From positions 2,108,001 to 2,172,000 of the forward strand of contig JBCAMK010000003.1 in NCBI GenBank assembly GCA_038503065.1: 64,000 bases of DNA, in the 5' to 3' direction. The position numbers and the translations under genes were made by a program. The stretch is from Paragyromitra xinjiangensis (Eukaryota > Ascomycota > Pezizomycetes > Pezizales > Discinaceae). Shown here in pieces: positions 11,382 through 21,979 of this stretch (position 1 is the first letter of the stretch; every line of letters begins with the position of its first letter). Below the pieces are notes generated by a model. It saw nothing but the letters and a program-made list of their open reading frames with translations. It ran no database searches and had not been told where the DNA came from.

Positions 11382-12598
11382 TCAAACCTTCTCGGCGACC
11401 CAAAACTCGCCTTCGTAAGTATGAGTAAGCATACTCAGCTCATCCCCGACATATGCCGTCTTCCCCCCACTCTTCCTCTTTAAGATCTTGAATCCACTCA
11501 TCTCTATAAGCTTCAAAACCTCATCAAGAGACAACTCCACACTCCCTTCATCGTCGTCCCTTTTTGGTGGCGGATGATCTTCGTAATGCCATAGAAGCGG
11601 ACCAAAGTTAATCCACAAACCCCCAGGAACAAGAAGGTTATGGATAGTCGCAAGGTATGCACAAATGTTTGGTGCTGTGTCGAGGAAGAAAACGGTCGCA
11701 CAGACATCGAATGTGCTCGCGGATCCTGGACTGTTGTAGCAAGTTTGGAAGTCACCTGCGATCATGGAGAATCGCTCGCCAACGGCGCCATCGCCACCGT
11801 GGGAGTCGGCAGCTCTGAGGAGAGTGCCAGGGTGAACGTCGGGGATAGAAATGGGACGAAGTTGGTTGTCGCGAGATCTATGATTGGAGAAAGTAGAGAT
11901 AAAGGGATAAATTGTGAATTCGCCATCCTTGGTAGTGTGATTGAGGATGAAGTTGCTAGCCATAAGTTGATGGTAGGAGAATTCGTTTCCCTGGGATGTA
12001 AAACCTGCAACAGCAATATCGAACGCCAATCTCCCCAATCCAGCTCCAGGAACCACAACCCTAACCTTCGATCTATCATTTTTTGATTTTCCGAACCTCT
12101 CCTCCAGCTCCTTCATAACTGGCCCATAACAAGCATTCCTCTCAACCTGTCCTTCCACACTCCAGTCACGGTAGAACTGCTTAATTGTGCTGCGAACTTT
12201 GTCGAGATCCTCTGAATTGGCTTTCTGCTCCAAAGCCTTTCGACTCGTTACGTCTATCTCGACACCGAATGCCTCTGCGGCGGAGCGAAATATAGATTCT
12301 GTGAGGAGCGAGTTCCACTCAATAGCTTCGTCGATGAGATTGAGGGTCTTAAGGTAAGAAATTGGTTCCTTCTGTAGAATATCTTGATGAACACGTGGAA
12401 GAGAGTAGAAGGAGCTACGACGGCGGTGGGTTAGGTTGCGGTGTGCAGCGCGACGGTAGAGACTAGGCTGAGTTAGTGAGAATTGAGTAGGAAAGGTATG
12501 CGAGGGGCTTACAAATAGGAACAGAGGGTCCCAGTTACAGCCTGTAGCTCTTCAGGGTCGTCGTATGGGTTCTGACCGAGTGCTACGGCTTCATCCAT
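11382..12598 (-). CDS. Carnosine N-methyltransferase homologue (N2227/CARNMT1 family), 2 exons
   Basis: The model is complement join(12598..12513, 12462..11382), 388 aa, with a 50-nt intron (12463-12512) that has a CTAAC branch site and joins in frame. CARNMT1 proteins transfer a methyl group from SAM to the histidine imidazole of carnosine-like dipeptides; the fungal substrate may differ. Diagnostic blocks in order are YRRAAH...SFYSLP at the N-terminus, IKQFYRDWSVEGQVERNACY, VVVPGAGLGRLAFDIA (SAM motif I), GNEFSYHQLMASNFILNH, IYPFISTFSNHRSRDNQLR, PISIPDVHPG, AGDFQTCY, TVFFLDTAPNICAYL, PGGLWINFGPLLWHYED and a C-terminal LSLDEV helix. The ATG at 12598 starts a short exon with the acidic NPYDDPEE segment. 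The frame runs on upstream of it, but those residues look unlike the family. Confidence 0.9.
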
Positions 12599-13560
12599 GG
12601 TGAATAAACCCAAATTTCCTAATACGGCGGCTAGAGTTTTAGATGAAGAGTTGATTTTGGATATCAGAGACGGTATGAAAAAAGCATGGTAGAGAGGGAG
12701 GAAGATGCACGGCATAGAATGGGATGGTGTGGGGTGGTGGGGTTGCGGCTCAAAACGTCTTGGCAACAATCGAATGATTTTCCATGACTCTTGTTGGCTC
12801 AGGCACAGAAAGCTTAATTTTGCTGCTACCGTCCTAGGCTATGTTGGCAAAATCTAAAGCTTCTTAATTGGCCTCCCTAATCTTGTATAGCCTTCCCGGA
12901 GCGGTTTAGTTGACTTTTGGGTTTAGTGTGAGTATAAACCCCCCCCTCTTCCCTGAGCTTTTCTTTCCATTCTCTCGCCGTCATTCAAACCTCCTGTAAA
13001 ATATGTTCTTCCATCTCCATTTCAATCGTTGCTATGTGCTAGTATCATCATCCAACTAATCATGTAGCGTCACTCGACCAGATATCTCATGATATGGTAT
13101 CGCTAACTTTCGACAGCATACACAATCAGTTCCACTGGATTAGGGCCCCGTAATCTCGGAAGGGACGAGTGTTTGTGATGAGCGCTACACGTATCTATGT
13201 GTTCGCTTAAGTAGTTTGGCCATATACCTGACACGAACCAGAGAAACCTATGTGCTTTCTGATGCGGAAGGATTGTGATTAGCACAAACCCATGAGTGCA
13301 GGAAAAGTGGTCGCTTGTCAATTTGATCGAGGTAAAGAAATATTACGAATCGATCCAGGATCGAGCCTGGTTATTGGAAAGGATGCGAGCCGGAAGACGC
13401 TAGTAAAAATGACTCATTCCATGAAAGGCTTGGGGGTGATCGTCTGTGAGCCAAAGATCGCAAATTCGGTGTGCAGGAGTGCTCTGAGCCTACTCACACG
13501 CGGGACAGGCAAAAAGACAAACACTCTGACTAGCAGGAGAGTCAGGTGTTAACTAGTCTT

Positions 13561-13722
13561 CTACCGTATGTTCTCGGTAAATTGGCTATCTCCAGTATCT
13601 CCGACAGCGGCGTAAGCCACTCTATGATCAGATGATGATCAGATAAGAATAAGATAAAGTCTGTGGCTTTTGCCGTAGTCGGAGATACCGGGGATAGCCA
13701 ATTTACCGAGAACATACGGTAG
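13561..13722. repeat. Inverted repeat A (60-bp arms)
   Basis: The left arm 13561-13620 (CTACCGTATGTTCTCGGT...) is matched in reverse complement by 13663-13722 with only a few differences; the spacer is 42 bp. Mismatches include C/T and G/A transitions such as CTATCTCCAG against CTATCCCCGG. The size and shape fit a fold-back MITE or the collapsed remains of one. Confidence 0.9.
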
Positions 13723-13947
13723 TCGATTAAGGCTCTTTTGTAACTTTCATGTTCAGGTGGTACATGCTAGCTTCGCAGAAGGGGCCAGGTTTGCCTATAA
13801 AGCCTACTTCACGAGAATAAACGATTTTAGGTGGCATATTCAGCCAAGAACGTCTCTAAACAAGTCCTCAATTAAATACTTTTACAAGACGATGGAGAAT
13901 GTACGGCGAAAAGGCTTTCTGCTAAATTCTGAGGGGCTCGGTCTTAG

Positions 13948-14083
13948 TACTCGGGGCAGGCGTGAGGAACTTCAACATGCAAGCGTGAGTTGACCAATTA
14001 ATCCGTCGATGTGTTGGATGAGGCGAATCAAGAATCTCTACCAACAAGAAGTATGTTCAGGTTCTTCATGCCTGCCCCGAGTA
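13948..14083. repeat. Inverted repeat B (~32-bp arms)
   Basis: TACTCGGGGCAGGCGTGAGG at 13948 onward is mirrored by a segment ending CCTGCCCCGAGTA near 14083. The arms share about 28 of 32 bases, mostly with transition differences, around a ~72-bp spacer. The arm sequence is unrelated to repeats A and C. Confidence 0.85.
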
Positions 14084-14166
14084 GTTTTGCCCTTCTAGCA
14101 TTGCTTTAACCACTGCAACCATTCTGCAGTTCTATATCAGACCTTTCTGCAAAACAGATTTGGCCC

Positions 14167-14347
14167 ATAGACGCCTTCACGGTCCACCCGGACACCCCCC
14201 TCACCCGGACAACTAACGGGAATAGGGAAGTTTCTGGCGTTGCAACCGGCTTCTTTGCTGCTTAAGCAGGAATTCTCTACCAAATATTAACCAATCATCA
14301 TCTATCCGGGTGAGGGGGGTGTCCGGGTGGACCGTGAAGGCGTCTAT
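14167..14347. repeat. Inverted repeat C (perfect 42-bp arms)
   Basis: Bases 14167-14208 (ATAGACGCCTTCACGG...) and 14306-14347 are exact reverse complements over 42 bases, separated by 97 bases. GGCCC lies just left of the element and TGCCC just right, so no clean target duplication is visible. The perfect arms suggest this is the youngest fold-back of the cluster, a small MITE-like unit of 181 bp. Confidence 0.93.
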
Positions 14348-15106
14348 TGCCCTCGAGGAGAAGACTCTGGAGGCGGCCGGTTTGCGAGGCATAGCCCCAG
14401 GTAGATACCAGTTACCTATGTATGGAAGAGGGAAAAGATAGACAACGAAACGAAGGACTATCACCACGAAAATCACTGGAAAATTCCGAGGCAGGAGCTC
14501 CGAGTTTGATATTGCCTCTCGCACTACTGCAAAACGAGGTTAGTTTGCGGGAATTCCCGAACGCCAGGAACACCTATTCGAGAAAAATATCCATCGTTTT
14601 AAGCACTTACAGTTTATAGAGCCACGTACTTATCTGTGGGCCAGTTTTATGCGATATAAGGTGTTGATTGAATTTCATCACACTCTGCATTCTTTGCATC
14701 GGCCTTGCCCGAATTTGCCTTACACTGGTGTTTTGAGTCCTCCCGGGGCTATCTTTGGAGGAAGTATGGGTCAGATAAAATCCCTCGAATCCCAGTGGCG
14801 AGTGTGATCAAACCTTAAACTTGCTGGTTCGTAACAGCTCGCAGTAAGGAAAAAAGAATAAGACTGCCACGGGAGATCCATTACAGGTCGGCTAGCGCCT
14901 CCCTCCAGTCGCCTCGCGGTCATATAAATCAACTTTACAAAAGGAAAGCTGAAGATGAAGGTTGCAAGGTTGTAACACAACAGTCGGCTGTGTCCAGTAA
15001 GAGAGTAGGTAACAACGAAATGCGGAGAAGCAGAAATGGTGGCCTAGTTTATATCGGAAACACCGAATGCGGAGACCGATTGCTCATCACTTTCTCCAGT
15101 TAGTAT

Positions 15107-15372
15107 GAGTACAGTCACCCCGGCCACTCGACGAAACTAGGCATTTGACGAGCCTCGCTGCGAAAAAGTGAAAAACTACGAGCCCCCAGGCTTCAAGTTA
15201 GGAAACGGCGGGGTCCGGACCCAGCCAGCAATAGGTCTCATTTGTGCAATATTTCGGGCGATCATGTAGTTAGAATTTTTGTAGAATTCGAGAGAGCTGA
15301 AAAAGTCTCCTAAGCGACGACCTCTGCTCGTCAAATGCCCAGTTTCGTTGAATGGACGGGAGTGACTATACC
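15107..15372. repeat. Inverted repeat D (~46-bp diverged arms)
   Basis: The left arm 15107-15152 (ending GGCATTTGACGAG) pairs with 15327-15372 (starting CTCGTCAAATGCC). The inner 28 bases differ by three transitions (for example CACTCGACG against CATTCAACG), and the outer part is more diverged. The spacer is about 174 bp. It is probably an old terminal-inverted-repeat element of ~266 bp. Confidence 0.85.
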
Positions 15373-16738
15373 ACTACCGTGGGCTTGATATTAATCCGGG
15401 CGAGAAAAATAAGAGTGCGCTTTGCACTCAATGCAATTCGCCCCTCCTGTCCTCCCGCAGGATCAACGGCCACCGCGGACCCTTTTTTAATAAGTTACCC
15501 TGTAATTCCCGAGAGGGATACCCGAGAAGCACATTAAGTAGGTACTACGACGGATCAGCAAAATACTGAAGCGGTCTGGCTAGGCTCCTTATTGGATAAA
15601 GTGGCTACTAAGCGAGTTTGGTAGATTTATAAAATACTCGGTTCATTGATGAAATCTACTCTAGCTAGCCTAGCTATAGGACCTGTAGTCTACGAAGTTC
15701 ATTTTGTGTTTAGCGTTGGTAAAAATTGGTGGTTGTTATGGGAATTTACAGGTAGCAAGATATTTTACTCCAGAGGTAAATATTCTAAACTCCAGGTTTT
15801 GAGCACAATAGTTTGTGATTTTCCAGCCTTTGTCTAACCGCAATTCCTAGGCTGCCTCAGAGTTGTATACTTTTGACAAAACCTTAGGCTGCGACAAGAA
15901 CTAGCCTTGAGTTGTCTATCATAATGTATAGTTTAGGGGAAGGTGGGGGAAGAGGCGGTTGTATTGGAAGGAGGATCGTGATGATCGAGTTTTTGTTCGT
16001 ATAACCCTTCTGGTGCACCAATTGCAATGTATATAGCCTCGTGACAAATCCGTATAACCGAGAACCTCCCTCCACCATCAGATATCTCTTGCGTGTATCT
16101 GTGCTTGAATGCTTGCTTTTGCGGGGCTGCGGGGGCGTCAAACTGCCGTTACACCCAGTTTATTGCACATAGATACATGTTGGCCCAGTCAATGCGCTGC
16201 TTTGAGAAAATTCACAGAATCCTGGGAGGGTGTTCTGCCCTTTGCTGCACTTAGCCGTTGATGTTCAATCACAAGGTTGCACGCAGGGTCCAGCTGTCAG
16301 TACTGCCGCTGTTAGCGGAGAGAGCAACTCGGTACTGCAAGTCTCATGGGTTACTTACCACCAACGTATTTTTTGACATTGTGGGGGAATTGTGATATGA
16401 GCCGAAAGCTAACAAGAGAGGTATGTCCGAGAGAATAGAGTCAACTTTTGATTTTGCGGCAAGGTAGTAAAAGGGTTCTCCAAAGTGAAAAATGCAACGC
16501 TCCAAATATAAAGATATAGTACAATTACAATCCCAGAGGAAAAGCCGTAAACCACAACCAAGGAAGGACACCAGATGATTTAAAAAATAAAACCGAAAAT
16601 GAGGAAAACCTGAAAGAAACCCCTGGCCTAGTTCCCAGCGCAAGAGAAACTGTCAACATAGTAAATCGCATAATCCTCTCCCCTCCATATCCGTGTAATT
16701 CAAAATTGTCCTGACCACGCTCCGATGAACTTGCCCTC

Positions 16739-17080
16739 CTACAACTCTGCTGAAGTAATGCTCTCTTCGGCCCATTCGTCTCCGCTGCTGCTGCTGCTTG
16801 TACGCTCAAGTCCGAGATCTAAGGGCTTGGGACGACTGTGATGGCAATAATTAGCACACCTGGCGGGGGTAAACTCAAGGGCAAGAGGTATAATTTTAAC
16901 TTACATTGCGAGCACTTTGCTCTTACAGTCCTTCCTCCCACAGTTCTGTGATACTAGTACATCGACGGACTGTGAGCTATTCATGCACTCCGACATATCG
17001 TCGTTGACCCAACCACACACGGAGGTGTTCTCCTCGACTTCGCATCCACAGGTGAACTTGGTGTTCTTAAAGTTGCACAT
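16739..17080 (-). CDS. Small cysteine-rich protein, 2 exons
   Basis: The model is complement join(17080..16905, 16835..16739), 90 aa. Exon 1 encodes MCNFKNTKFTCGC..., with Cys at positions 2, 11, 13, 21 and 30 and two more in a CGRKDC motif near 50-54. The C-terminus is a Ser run (SSSSS) followed by an acidic end (DEWAEES). The 69-nt intron has a GTAAGT donor, a TGCTAAT branch site and a CACAG acceptor, and the frame stays open across it, which supports a real gene. No signal peptide is visible, so secretion is not predicted. The Met-Cys-x-Phe start and spaced Cys recall a widespread family of uncharacterised small fungal proteins (C..F..CG pattern), possibly metal-binding. No function can be assigned. 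A TATAAAG sequence lies about 140 bases upstream, at about 17217-17223 (minus strand). Confidence 0.68.
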
Positions 17081-19189
17081 AGTGTATGTTTAGATGTAGG
17101 AATTTGGTGATGGAGACTCTATGTGGTAGAGGTACTGAGCAAAGATGTATGACTTGGACTTTGGTTTGATTTTTTTGAATGGAAAAATTGTTTGTCTACG
17201 AGGAGGAAAGGATGAACTTTATAGAAAAAAGCCACCTAGAGGTGAACCCGTGTGCATGGACATAAAAAGGTGGAGTGCATCAAACAGTGCAATTTCTTCT
17301 AAGCCTAGAACGCGGTGACCGCCAAAGGGTTGCGAGTATTCCACGGCCCAAAAATCAGCATATATCCGTGCGCGTTTCCCACGGCCAAAATACCAATAAA
17401 TTACCGAAACAGAAACGATAATCCGTAAAATCCATGTTGGGATTATTCAACCGTTTCCACACTGTACGATGTCGTCAATGCGGCGTCCAACCCGAGACAC
17501 GATCAACCCACACATCTCGTTCTAGGTCTAGCTTTGGATATTTCTCTCCTGAGGCTCTGGCGATCTCTCTTCCGTCAATCACTTGTTTGCTGGCAGAAGG
17601 CGGCTTCCCAATTCTCGGTACCGTAACCTTTGCGCATTTTTTTATCAACCCCCTCCTAGATTTTCTTGGTGATCTACAGGGCCGATGGCGGTCGTGCCCG
17701 TGAAGTACTAGTCTTGTTAGAAACAGGTCGGAATCACTCTAGTTTGTGTAGAAATGACGTTCTACGACGGCGTCGCTGGGGTTAGAGCTCCACTCAAACT
17801 TGAGATTTTGTCCTCGATTTTGATGGATGAATTTTTACTTGAGAAGTTCGGATCTCAACTAGTTGAGTGGGGTAGGTTCAAGAACGCTAGGAACGATATT
17901 CTCGGGCAGATCTTCAGACATGAAGAACTTTCGGCTGATCGCTTTGGCACTTGGTGACATCTATGGGTAGATCGTATACAAAGTTGTGGGTAAAGTATTG
18001 GTAACTATCGCGAAAGAGAAATTCTTTGCAAAACCTCAGGTTAATCAGCTAACTACTCGATGCCCATTCTCCGTGCGCGGGACAGCAGCAACCTGCCTCC
18101 GAACGTAATCTTGAGAGACTTCTGTAGATGAAATCCTGATTTCTGCTATGAGAGATAAAAACACACGATAATTAAAGGCAACACCTCAGCCTGCTAGGCA
18201 AAATTTTCTCCCTACCCAAGCTGAGGATCATCCCACCTTCTCGTTGTCTCCCCAATATCTTGACACCATCTGGTCGATTTTACGTCAAATCGGACGGATA
18301 ATCTGAGACATGCAGACGAGAATGGTCATCTCAGCAAGGACAGGTATTTTGTACCGGCTGTTTGTCGCAGTACATCAGATGCGAGATATATAGGTTTCCG
18401 GGCGCTTGTATTATAGGAAATATGCGGTGCGGTGAGGTTAGAAGATCTTAAAAGAGATTTTTTTTCCCTTCGTTTCTAGAGGTCAACGTATCCGATGCTT
18501 TGCGCCAGACTAGAATTTTCGGTTGGGACCATGCATCCCCGCATTTGGGATGTATTGACCCGGCCCATACTATCGAGCGAAGAGGGTCTCTAAAGTAGGT
18601 GCCTGCTGGCGGGTTCGGGTATGCAGTATCAACTAGGATGAAGAGCGAGCATGCTTGAAGAGCATCGCTCTTGAACCGGGCTGTGGACTTAAAGTGGATG
18701 AATTTTGAATTAATTTCTAACGCTAATAGTAGGTACTTTCAGCCGCAGTGTGGATAATGACTCATGAATGCGCGCACTTAAGCATTGCTCATCAACCTGC
18801 TGCAGCGTGTGCAGTTTATTCATTGTCCTGAAACATAGCCTTCCCTAGGCCGATAGCCTCATGAGTATTTCCACGGCTCCACCAGATTACTGGTGATAAT
18901 TGGAAACAGCTTATATAGTTTTTACCAGAAGAGATCTGTCAAATTATATCCTGAGAGCCGAGTAGTCACCCTAGATCAACCCCTGCTTGGGATTGTTGCA
19001 AGAAACCAGTAGTAATATATATTGTGCATTTTCGAGAAGCAAAAGGAGAAGGGCCATTGGCACAACCACTTTCAACTGATGTCTTGGCCATGCACGTTTT
19101 TGTTTCCTGTCTTAATACTTTGATATTAGCTCAGGGACTAACGAGGAGAGTGCGACTAGAAAAAATAGTGGGATGATATATGCAAATAT

Positions 19190-20077
19190 TCAGAAACTCT
19201 AAAGAGATTATTTTTTTCCACAAGATGTGTTCAGAACAGGTCTGTGTAAATATGAATTCATCATAAAGGAATGGTATAAAGAAAGGGTGGGAGGAGAAAT
19301 GGATGGTAAATGAATAAATATATGTAGTGGGAGATTTTATCCCTACCTGTTTGCAGACGGTAATAATTTCATTCTTGTAGTCGATAAATATTATCATCAT
19401 TCCCCCATGCCCATCGGTCTTGTAACTAGCATATTGGAAGAAGTATGAGAAGTCAGTTGATCAGCCAACCCCGATGGAACCGATGTAGTTTATATATGGG
19501 TAACTGAAGATAAGTTTAGATGTAGAATATAAGGTGACGCAGCAACTACAGTGAGGGCCACCACACCCAAGTGTATTGGTATTTCCTACATCAAATTCTT
19601 TGGGTTTGTTAGCCTAGGATAACGATATGAGGAGCAAGATGAGATGTAAGATAAGGATGGGGGATAGGAAGTCAGAAGGTCTCCAAGAAATTGTATATCG
19701 TCCACATAATGTGTTCAGAACAGGTCTGTGTTAAATTTCTATTCATCATAGTAGAGAAGTTGAGGTGATGCAGGGTGCGCCGTATGAGATATAACAAAGA
19801 GAACTACCTACAGTATTAATTCTCCTAGTTCAGATTCGTCCTGTAAGAAATTGTTCTAGCAGGAAAAAAAACATAAGCCGTGTCTTCATCGGTAATCCTG
19901 GCGAGTTCACCCGTTAGCCTATAGATCCCGAGCAGAGTTCTTGGAAACAGTTAAGATGAGGAAGAAAAAAAAGGTAAGGTCAAAGGTCAAAGATCAGAAG
20001 GTGGTGATGCAAAAGACTTTTGTCCACAAGCCCGAAGGGCATTCGGAACAGGTCTGTGTCATTTTGTGCTTCATCAC
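19190..20077 (+). repeat. Three diverged copies of an ~80-bp unit
   Basis: Copies lie at about 19190-19264, 19672-19749 and 19994-20077. All share GAACAGGTCTGTGT (starts at 19234, 19718 and 20046), TTCATCA about 10-12 bases later, and a CCACA about 15 bases before. Copies 2 and 3 also share TCAGAAGGT at the left. The spacing is 484 and 328 bp. Copy 3 is an open frame (the HSEQVCV region), while copies 1 and 2 differ by small deletions that break any common frame. Confidence 0.8.
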
Positions 20078-20244
20078 TGGATTCTCTTCGAATGGGTGCA
20101 GAAGAATAAAAAAATCCAGGGGATGAACATACCGGGTTGAAATTAGTGATGGATCAAAAGGGTCTGATTGATTGATCTATCGGCCGATGATAATTTACGA
20201 TCTTAGTCGTTGGAATTGTGGATCCTAGGACTGCTAGATGTATT

Positions 20245-20268
20245 GTGGTGGTGGTGGTGGTGGTGGTG
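20245..20268. repeat. (GTG)8 microsatellite
   Basis: Eight perfect GTG units in 24 bases, in a non-coding context. Confidence 0.9.
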
Positions 20269-20362
20269 TAAAATGGTTGAGCGGATTGGATGATCCTGAG
20301 AGAAAGTTTAACGGCTGGGTGGGATAGACGGTCTTTGCCAGGGCTGTGGGCTCGGGGCTCTA

Positions 20363-20382
20363 CCCTAAACCCTAAACCTAAA
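20363..20382. repeat. Short telomere-like tract
   Basis: Two CCCTAAA units are followed by a shortened CCTAAA. The typical mould telomere is (CCCTAA)n, so this is a 7-base variant and only three units long. It may be an interstitial relic or chance. Confidence 0.5.
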
Positions 20383-20512
20383 ATATGGGAACGCAAATGT
20401 TGCTTTACCGACATTACTTGATGCATACGCGTATGTAGTATATCTTCTAAATAATATAAGGAGATAAAAGTCGTATGCACTGTTAGTTTAATAGGTTCTC
20501 ATTGGCCCGCTT

Positions 20513-20550
20513 GGGCTTGGCTAGGGCTTGGCTAGGGCTTGGCTGGGGCT
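20513..20550. repeat. 11-bp minisatellite
   Basis: Three tandem units of GGGCTTGGCTA (the last ends in G) are followed by a partial fourth. Confidence 0.9.
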
Positions 20551-20919
20551 AATCTATGTAAAAACTTACCTTTCGTCGTGCTTACAGGAGGGCTGCGCAG
20601 CGGCCTGAGAGCCCGACTGTGAGCACGAAAACATACTTTAGAGTAGTCTTTCTAAATTTGAGAAACAATAATGCTTCAAAGTTTCTGTCTACTGACTTTG
20701 TAAAATTGCATGTATTCTCTTTAAATCTGGCTGCAGGCTGGATGTGGCTTGTATATAATATGGATATAACAGGATCTTTAGATACTACATGTAACTACAT
20801 GTAGAGATCTCCATAAAAACCTAAAATATAACTCTAGACAAGAGGAAAGAAAGAGGAACACCCTACTACGAAAAGGACCAAAAAAAGGTATAAATATTAT
20901 TGCACAAGGAAAATAAGGG

Positions 20920-21979
20920 CTAAAGTTTGCTGGTATCACTTATGGGTTCTACCACCTCCCTCTTGAGTCTAATTAGACCTTCCTGATAGCAAGTCGCTAT
21001 CAATACACCATCTCGATTCCATATTTTTTGCGTCACCAGTGCCCTCTCCTCTCCAGCCCATGACGAATCCAACTCCATAAACATCCACTCATCAACCTTA
21101 GTATCAGCAGCATGGTGGAAATATATGGTATGGTCTAAGCTAACCATCATCCCGATATCTCCCTGAGTGAGTGGATTCACCTTCGCTGCTGTTACGAGGA
21201 AGAAACTATCCGAGAAATATGCTAGAGCAGGCAAATGTGAATCTTGGTTGTGGATTTTTCCCTTAACGCGGACCCACTGCCTCGAGCGCTTATCGGTTGG
21301 TGGGGTATCCGGAGACTTGTCGGTGATCCCCAGGCGTCTCCATTCACATGGGTCCCTCTCCGATCCCCGCCTGAGACGTTCCATATCATCCGTACTAATA
21401 TTCCTTCCTTTATACCATTTGAGTAACTGTGCTTCATCTGTAGCGCAATTTTCCGGCATCGGGACATCTCCCGGAAGTGGTACCGAGTGCTCAATCATTG
21501 CTTTGGGATTCGACTTTACAGGTGACTGGACGAAAGAACAAGTAGTCGTGAAGATGCACTGTCCTCTCTGGCGTGCTTGGACTGTTCTTGTTGCAAAGGA
21601 TCGGCCGGAGCGTACGCGCTCAACGTGATAGATCACGGGGACTGAGGAATTTCCTGCGAGGATGAAATAGCAATGCATGCTATGGATTTTCATATCTTCT
21701 AGGACTGTCTTTTGGGCTGCGGCCAGACATTGCGCGATGACCTTCACACCTCATCAGTTTTTATTCCTATCAAAATTTAAAGCATCGATATCGGGCGAAA
21801 TGTGAACCTACGCATCCACCATAAATCCCACGTGCCCCCTCGGGCTGGTACAACGGCCTGACGTTGGTAAAAACGCTATCTCCAAGATCTTCTAAGCCTC
21901 CAAGCTCCAGATGGGTTTCGAGCGTTGCCAGCTCTGGGTTGACTGGCGGTGGTGTCCTAAGGGTTGGTCGAGCACTCAT
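20920..21979 (-). CDS. Peroxisomal acyl-CoA thioesterase II (TesB/ACOT8 family), 2 exons
   Basis: The model is complement join(21979..21812, 21741..20920), 329 aa, with a 70-nt intron. It hydrolyses acyl-CoA to free fatty acid and CoA, supporting peroxisomal beta-oxidation. The double hot-dog fold is recognisable. The first half has LELGGLEDLGDSVFTNVRPLYQPEGARGIYGG, then VIAQCLAAAQKTV and the VERVRSGRSFATRTVQARQRG strand-helix. The second half has SLDHTIYFHH, MELDSSWAGEERALVTQKIW and CYQEGLIR. By family position, Asp (SLDHT), Ser (DSSWAG) and Gln (CYQEG) form the catalytic trio. The protein ends in the peroxisome targeting tripeptide SKL (PTS1). The splice rejoins GGC|VIAQ, matching the family, with an ACTGAT branch site. 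A variable basic, Pro-rich insert (about 160-210) separates the domains. Confidence 0.93.

Larger units (their letters stand above)
12599..16738. other. Gene-free stretch with clustered fold-back repeats
   Basis: About 4.1 kb hold no recognisable gene. Several frames (for example 13292-13552, 13757-13993 and 15352-15537, plus strand) are open by chance or are remnants; none shows a domain I know. The stretch is dominated by four inverted repeats described separately (13561-13722, 13948-14083, 14167-14347, 15107-15372). Confidence 0.6.
17081..20919. other. Gene-free stretch with local repeats
   Basis: No gene is recognised. Two plus-strand frames near 17434-17703 and 17754-17957 have no known domain. 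The right part contains a three-copy dispersed repeat (19190-20077), a GGT run, a short telomere-like tract and an 11-bp minisatellite, all listed separately. Confidence 0.55.

Noticed and set aside
16344..16809. Minus-strand frames of ~95 aa overlapping the Cys-rich gene's second exon
   Set aside because: They use other frames of the exon and its 3' region; only the spliced frame is continuous with the Cys-rich exon.
19941..20126. 61-aa plus-strand frame over repeat copy 3
   Set aside because: The start is weak, it is Lys-rich and no domain is seen; the other two copies do not keep the frame, so I call it repeat sequence, not a gene. A RiPP-type precursor was considered but there are no tandem cores or Kex2 sites.
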